A stretch of DNA of 9,465 nt from assembly GCA_946480555.1 (NCBI GenBank), contig CAMLLE010000078.1, positions 1-9,465 on the forward strand, given 5' to 3'. Under the pieces are notes generated by a model, which was not told where the DNA came from, made no database searches, and worked only from the letters and a program-made list of their open reading frames with translations. Each line of letters opens with the position of its first letter. The first letter of the stretch is position 1. The stretch is from an uncultured Verrucomicrobia subdivision 3 bacterium. Lineage in GTDB: Bacteria; Verrucomicrobiota; Verrucomicrobiae; Limisphaerales; CAMLLE01. Made by a program: the position numbers and the translations under genes. Shown piece by piece: positions 6,531-9,465 of this stretch.

Positions 6531-6600
6531 GCGCCGCGCTGCGGCGCGGATGCCGAGGGCCGGGCATCCCCACCACAGCATTGAAACGGCGTGAACGCCG
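6531..6600. repeat. Three consecutive GC-rich hairpins upstream of pfkB
   Basis: GCGCCGC-gct-GCGGCGC lies at 6531-6547. It is followed without a gap by GGATGCC (6548-6554) pairing with GGCATCC (6563-6569), then CGGCGT-ga-ACGCCG at 6587-6600. The regular series suggests a REP-like intergenic element rather than a promoter. The wording resembles intergenic repeats that I associate with Pedosphaera-like genomes; this was not searched. It ends about 100 bases before the pfkB start. Confidence 0.45.
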
Positions 6601-6703
6601 CGCCTGGGTTAAATGAGGAATGGCTGGCTTTTTCGCTTTCCCGCTTTCCGCTTTTCCGCAACTCTCCGCGCCAAGTTAATCCGAACAACAACTCGAAAAT
6701 CGA

Positions 6704-7603
6704 ATGAGCGTTTTAATCGTCGGCTCCACCGCGTTGGACTCTATCAAAACCCCGAAGGCTGAAAACCCGCGCCTCCTCGGCGGCTCCGCCAGCCATGCCG
6801 CTGTCGCTGCCAGCTTCTTCAGCCCGGTGAAACTCGTGGGCGTGGTCGGCGACGATTTCCCGAAGCGCTACGTGCAGCTGTTCAAGAAGCACAAGATCGA
6901 CCTCGAAGGATTGCAGATTCTCCCGGGTAAAACCTTTCACTGGTCCGGCGAGTACGAAGTGAATATGAACAATCGCCGCACGCTGCTCACCGAACTCGGC
7001 GTGTTCGAGACGTTCAACCCCACGCTGCCGCCCGCTTACCAAAAATCCGATTTCGTCCTACTCGCCAACATCGCGCCCGCGCTGCAACACCACGTTCTGG
7101 ATCAGGCCCGAAAGCCGAAGTTCGTCGTCGCCGACACCATGGACCTGTGGCTGAACATCGCGATGCCCGATTTGCTGAAGCTGCTGAAGCGCGTGGATGG
7201 ATTTGTCCTGAACGACAGCGAGGCGCATCAGCTGACGAAGGAAGACAACGTCTTCAGCGCAATTAAGAAGATTCACAAGCTGGGGCCCAAATACGTGATC
7301 ATCAAAAAAGGTTCGCACGGTTCCGTGTTGTCCGGCCCGCGCGGCTTCTTCATCTGCCCGGCGTATCCGTTGAAGAAAGTCGTCGACCCGACCGGCGCCG
7401 GCGATTCCTTCGTGGGCGGCATGATGGGTTACCTCGCAACGGCCAAAGGTTCGATCGATGACAACATCCGCCGCGCGATGGTCTTCGGCAGCGTGACCGC
7501 TTCGTTCTGCTGCGAAGGCTTCGGCGTGACGCAAACCACCCGCACCACACGCGCCCAGATCAACAGGCGCGTGAAGGAGTTGGAGCAGTTGGTGCGATTC
7601 TGA
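6704..7603 (+). CDS. PfkB/ribokinase-family carbohydrate kinase
   Basis: This 299-residue cytoplasmic kinase transfers phosphate from ATP to a sugar or nucleoside hydroxyl; the substrate cannot be read from the sequence. The glycine-rich N-terminal family motif is GGSASHAA at 26-33, followed by VKLVGVVGDDFP. FVLNDSEAHQLT is the NxxE-type segment, and KKGSHGSVL is typical of the family core. DPTGAGDSFVGG at 228-239 is the second signature: G231-A232-G233 form the anion hole and Asp234 is the catalytic base. Length is normal for the family and all key residues are present. ATG at 6704 fits the first beta strand (MSVLIVGSTALDS). No Shine-Dalgarno is seen; the leader is A/C-rich (AACAACAACTCG). 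The gene stands alone, divergent from the sigma gene and convergent with the beta-helix gene, so its context gives no pathway clue. Confidence 0.95.
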   Translation: MSVLIVGSTALDSIKTPKAENPRLLGGSASHAAVAASFFSPVKLVGVVGDDFPKRYVQLFKKHKIDLEGLQILPGKTFHWSGEYEVNMNNRRTLLTELGVFETFNPTLPPAYQKSDFVLLANIAPALQHHVLDQARKPKFVVADTMDLWLNIAMPDLLKLLKRVDGFVLNDSEAHQLTKEDNVFSAIKKIHKLGPKYVIIKKGSHGSVLSGPRGFFICPAYPLKKVVDPTGAGDSFVGGMMGYLATAKGSIDDNIRRAMVFGSVTASFCCEGFGVTQTTRTTRAQINRRVKELEQLVRF

Positions 7604-7648
7604 AGCAGGGCGCGCGTCCCGGCTGTCCAGCAGCGATTCAAATCACGA

Positions 7649-7678
7649 TGCCTGCCTGCACTCGTCAGCGGGCAGGCA
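7649..7678. terminator. Inverted repeat between convergent genes
   Basis: TGCCTGCC at 7649-7656 is the exact reverse complement of GGCAGGCA at 7671-7678, with a 14-base loop. It lies in the 83-base gap between the pfkB stop (7603) and the stop of the opposite gene (7687), where a two-way terminator would be expected. No T-run follows on either side, so the mode of termination is uncertain. Confidence 0.45.
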
Positions 7679-7686
7679 ATCGTCCA

Positions 7687-9465
7687 TCAGTTCACCCGCA
7701 GCCGGAAGAACTGCATTTCGTTCGTGGTGGAAACGGGCGGATAGATGATCGACAAGCCATTGGTTGCCAGGAAACCCCCGCGCGTTTCCCAAACAGGCGA
7801 AACCAGGTTGGTTGCTGACTCAAGGTAGTAAACCATTCCTCCTTGCGTTTGTGCGACGATCATCAAGGTCGAATTCGTCCTGGCCAGGTTCAGAATCGGT
7901 GACCGGAGCGGATGCACTTCAATGGCATTGGTCGTTGATACGCCATCTGGATGGTCTGCGTTGTAAGCGGTGAACGTCACGCTGTATTGGCCGGCGTTGG
8001 TCCAGATGTGCCCGATGCTGAGGTAGCTGGCGTTGGTGAAGACCGTGCCGTCGCCCAAATCCCAGGTCAGCCGGGTAGCGCGGCCGTACAACTCTCCAAG
8101 AAGATGCGCGAACTTCCCGGCAACCACATTCGTGAGGCCGTAGTACGCCGAAAACGAAACCGAGAGCGGTCCATCAATTGCGTCTTCCAGAACTTCGTCG
8201 CAACCCATTGAAGGTGGATTGGCCCAAGATTCGCCGTCCAAATCCACGCCAGTCGCGTACGCCGGATGGCCCGTGCCGCGGCATGGCGAAGTCGTGGCCA
8301 GGTGGAAAGAATCAGTGAACTGCGGATCGGCAACGATGACTCCCGAGCCGAAAGGGAACTGTAAGTACGAAAAGCAGGAGTTAACAAACTGGTGCTGAGA
8401 TGAAGAAAAGGCGCGGGCGAAGTCATCCGGAAAACCCATCAAAGCAGAGTTGTGGGCAACGATGGAGTTGATGATTTTGGATGCGGAGGTGTTCCGGAGA
8501 TAGATGCCTGCACCGTTGTTGCCCATGAAAGGCGCCGTGAAATTGCCAACGACCGTGCAATGCCGTACTTCAATCGGATCAATAACACCACCCCCTCGGC
8601 TCTGCGCGGTGTTCCATCGGATCAGCGAATTGACAAGTGCTTTGCTGCCAGCGCTGCCGCCGCCGCGGAGAGCTTGATTCTGTTCGATGATGCATCGCGT
8701 TGCGATTCCACCGAAGAGGCCGCCGCCATCGATTGCCGAGTTCTCGAGCAGCCGGCAATTTAAGATTTCCGACTCGCCGTCGGCGATGACGCCTCCTCCA
8801 AAACCGGTCGGGTTGTTTTCCCCCGATGTGGCTCCTCCCCGAACTGTGAAGCCATTCAACCTGGACCCGCCCGATAAGGAAACGCCTCGGATCGCGGCCG
8901 GGCCGTTCGTAGTTGCCGGATCCCAAGCGCCTCGGATCGTGGTCGCGTTCCATCCATTGATACTCGAAACGGTTGCGGCGGAATTCACAACCAGACGGGA
9001 AACGTGACCGTCGTCTCCAACCCGGCCCCCGAATTGATAAATGCCATTTGTCACCAACACAATGCTGCCCGGTTCCGCCACATCGACCGCGTCTTGAATT
9101 GTCGCTGCCGCAGTGGCCCAATTCGTATGCGGGGGAAGCGGCGAAGTCGCGTTCGCATCGGCGTAATGAATTATCACGCGTTTCCATTCGCTCGTGACCA
9201 CACCGAAGCTGTTGCTGGCAACCAAGGCATAGATCCCGGCACTGGAAGGCCCGAAATTCTGAACGCGGAGAGTGGATGTGTCCGCGTTTAAGAACTCAGA
9301 ACCATTGAGAACTATGGCACCATCCTTGAGCCAGAACAGCGTGAGCGGTTCCGCTCCGATCGCTTGGCCGCGAACCTGAAGATTTGCTGGAAAGCTCATT
9401 CCCAACTGCGCGGAAATGGAACCGATGACCGTCGGCTCGGGATTCCACGCGTCGCAACCCATCGC
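7687..9465 (-). CDS. Modular secreted protein: Ig-like, beta-helix and PKD domains (5' end beyond window)
   Basis: The frame is open to the right edge, and the first Met (9462) sits inside a MGCD motif that recurs later in the protein, so the true start lies outside. Counting from that Met, 591 residues are visible. An Ig-like domain covers about 20-98 (FWLKDG, AGIYALVASNSFG). A right-handed parallel beta-helix covers about 99-425; it opens YADANATSPLPPHTNWATAA and TIQDAVDVAEPGSIVLVTNGIY, continues with GGG-and-NC rungs such as ILNCRLLENSAIDGGGLFGG, and closes DLDGESWANPPSMGCD. A PKD domain covers about 430-517 (TWDLGDGT, GHIWTNAGQYSVTFTAYN). The C-terminal module at 525-591 (YYLESATNLVSPVWE ... 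FFRLRVN) is frequent at the end of verrucomicrobial secreted proteins. Beta-helix proteins of this kind often bind or cleave polysaccharides, but I see no lyase or hydrolase catalytic set, so enzymatic activity is not claimed. No PEP-CTERM signal is present. Confidence 0.93.
   Translation of the reverse strand, partial: AMGCDAWNPEPTVIGSISAQLGMSFPANLQVRGQAIGAEPLTLFWLKDGAIVLNGSEFLNADTSTLRVQNFGPSSAGIYALVASNSFGVVTSEWKRVIIHYADANATSPLPPHTNWATAAATIQDAVDVAEPGSIVLVTNGIYQFGGRVGDDGHVSRLVVNSAATVSSINGWNATTIRGAWDPATTNGPAAIRGVSLSGGSRLNGFTVRGGATSGENNPTGFGGGVIADGESEILNCRLLENSAIDGGGLFGGIATRCIIEQNQALRGGGSAGSKALVNSLIRWNTAQSRGGGVIDPIEVRHCTVVGNFTAPFMGNNGAGIYLRNTSASKIINSIVAHNSALMGFPDDFARAFSSSQHQFVNSCFSYLQFPFGSGVIVADPQFTDSFHLATTSPCRGTGHPAYATGVDLDGESWANPPSMGCDEVLEDAIDGPLSVSFSAYYGLTNVVAGKFAHLLGELYGRATRLTWDLGDGTVFTNASYLSIGHIWTNAGQYSVTFTAYNADHPDGVSTTNAIEVHPLRSPILNLARTNSTLMIVAQTQGGMVYYLESATNLVSPVWETRGGFLATNGLSIIYPPVSTTNEMQFFRLRVN

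Larger units (their letters stand above)
6150..6703. other. 554-base divergent non-coding region rich in inverted repeats
   Basis: This stretch separates the sigma gene (minus) from pfkB (plus) and must hold both promoters. No protein-like frame was found. It contains five or more inverted repeats, listed separately: at 6153-6172, 6247-6311, 6439-6463, 6531-6569 (two hairpins) and 6587-6600. I could not identify convincing -35/-10 pairs. TTGAAA at 6581 and TTAAAT at 6609 are 22 bases apart, too far for a housekeeping promoter. Confidence 0.7.

Noticed and set aside
6581..6614. TTGAAA and TTAAAT as a promoter for pfkB
   Set aside because: The spacing of 22 bases is too long for a housekeeping promoter, and the interval is filled by a hairpin.
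7058..7534. A 158-codon minus-strand frame inside pfkB
   Set aside because: It is antisense to an intact PfkB gene with both family signatures, and its translation is Ala/Arg/His-rich mirror sequence.
1..9465. CRISPR array, tRNA, insertion sequence or defence island
   Set aside because: No regularly spaced direct repeats, cloverleaf-like segments, transposase motifs or defence-related domains were found on either strand.

Overview
The window most likely comes from a member of the Verrucomicrobiota, probably the Pedosphaera/Limisphaerales group. This is judged from protein style only, because no rRNA or other marker gene is present. The signs are a PEP-CTERM protein with a LamG-like fold, a Sig-70_X6 (TIGR02999-like) ECF sigma factor paired with a membrane-anchored Ser/Thr kinase of the PVC type, and a modular secreted protein with Ig, beta-helix and PKD domains. 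Most start codons also lack a Shine-Dalgarno sequence. The DNA is GC-rich, so nearly every real gene carries long open frames on its opposite strand; these were discarded.

Layout: (1) 1-1797, minus strand, a large secreted protein whose 3' end lies beyond the left edge. (2) 1921-2823, minus, a 300-residue PEP-CTERM protein whose LamG-like domain resembles the one in gene 1. (3) 2824-3324, a 501-base non-coding stretch with a palindrome-rich, repeat-like element and a dense dyad cluster just beyond the kinase stop. (4) 3325-5547, minus, a transmembrane Ser/Thr protein kinase. (5) 5592-6149, minus, an ECF sigma factor directly upstream of the kinase and almost certainly in one operon with it. 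(6) 6150-6703, a 554-base non-coding region between divergent genes, carrying at least five separate inverted repeats. (7) 6704-7603, plus, a PfkB-family carbohydrate kinase. (8) 7687-9465, minus, the C-terminal 591 residues or so of a modular surface protein whose 5' part lies beyond the right edge. Genes 7 and 8 converge over an 83-base gap with an inverted repeat.

The sigma factor and kinase form the clear functional unit: a one-operon signalling pair in which an extracytoplasmic domain could feed through the kinase to promoter choice. The sigma factor lacks the acidic residues usual in region 2.2 and has a threonine in that place. This matches the logic of sigma factors activated by phosphorylation and is the most interesting lead here. 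The secreted proteins probably act at the cell surface or in the matrix, but nothing in the window shows that the sigma factor controls them. PfkB looks like an unrelated metabolic gene. No tRNA, rRNA, CRISPR array, insertion sequence or complete mobile element was seen.
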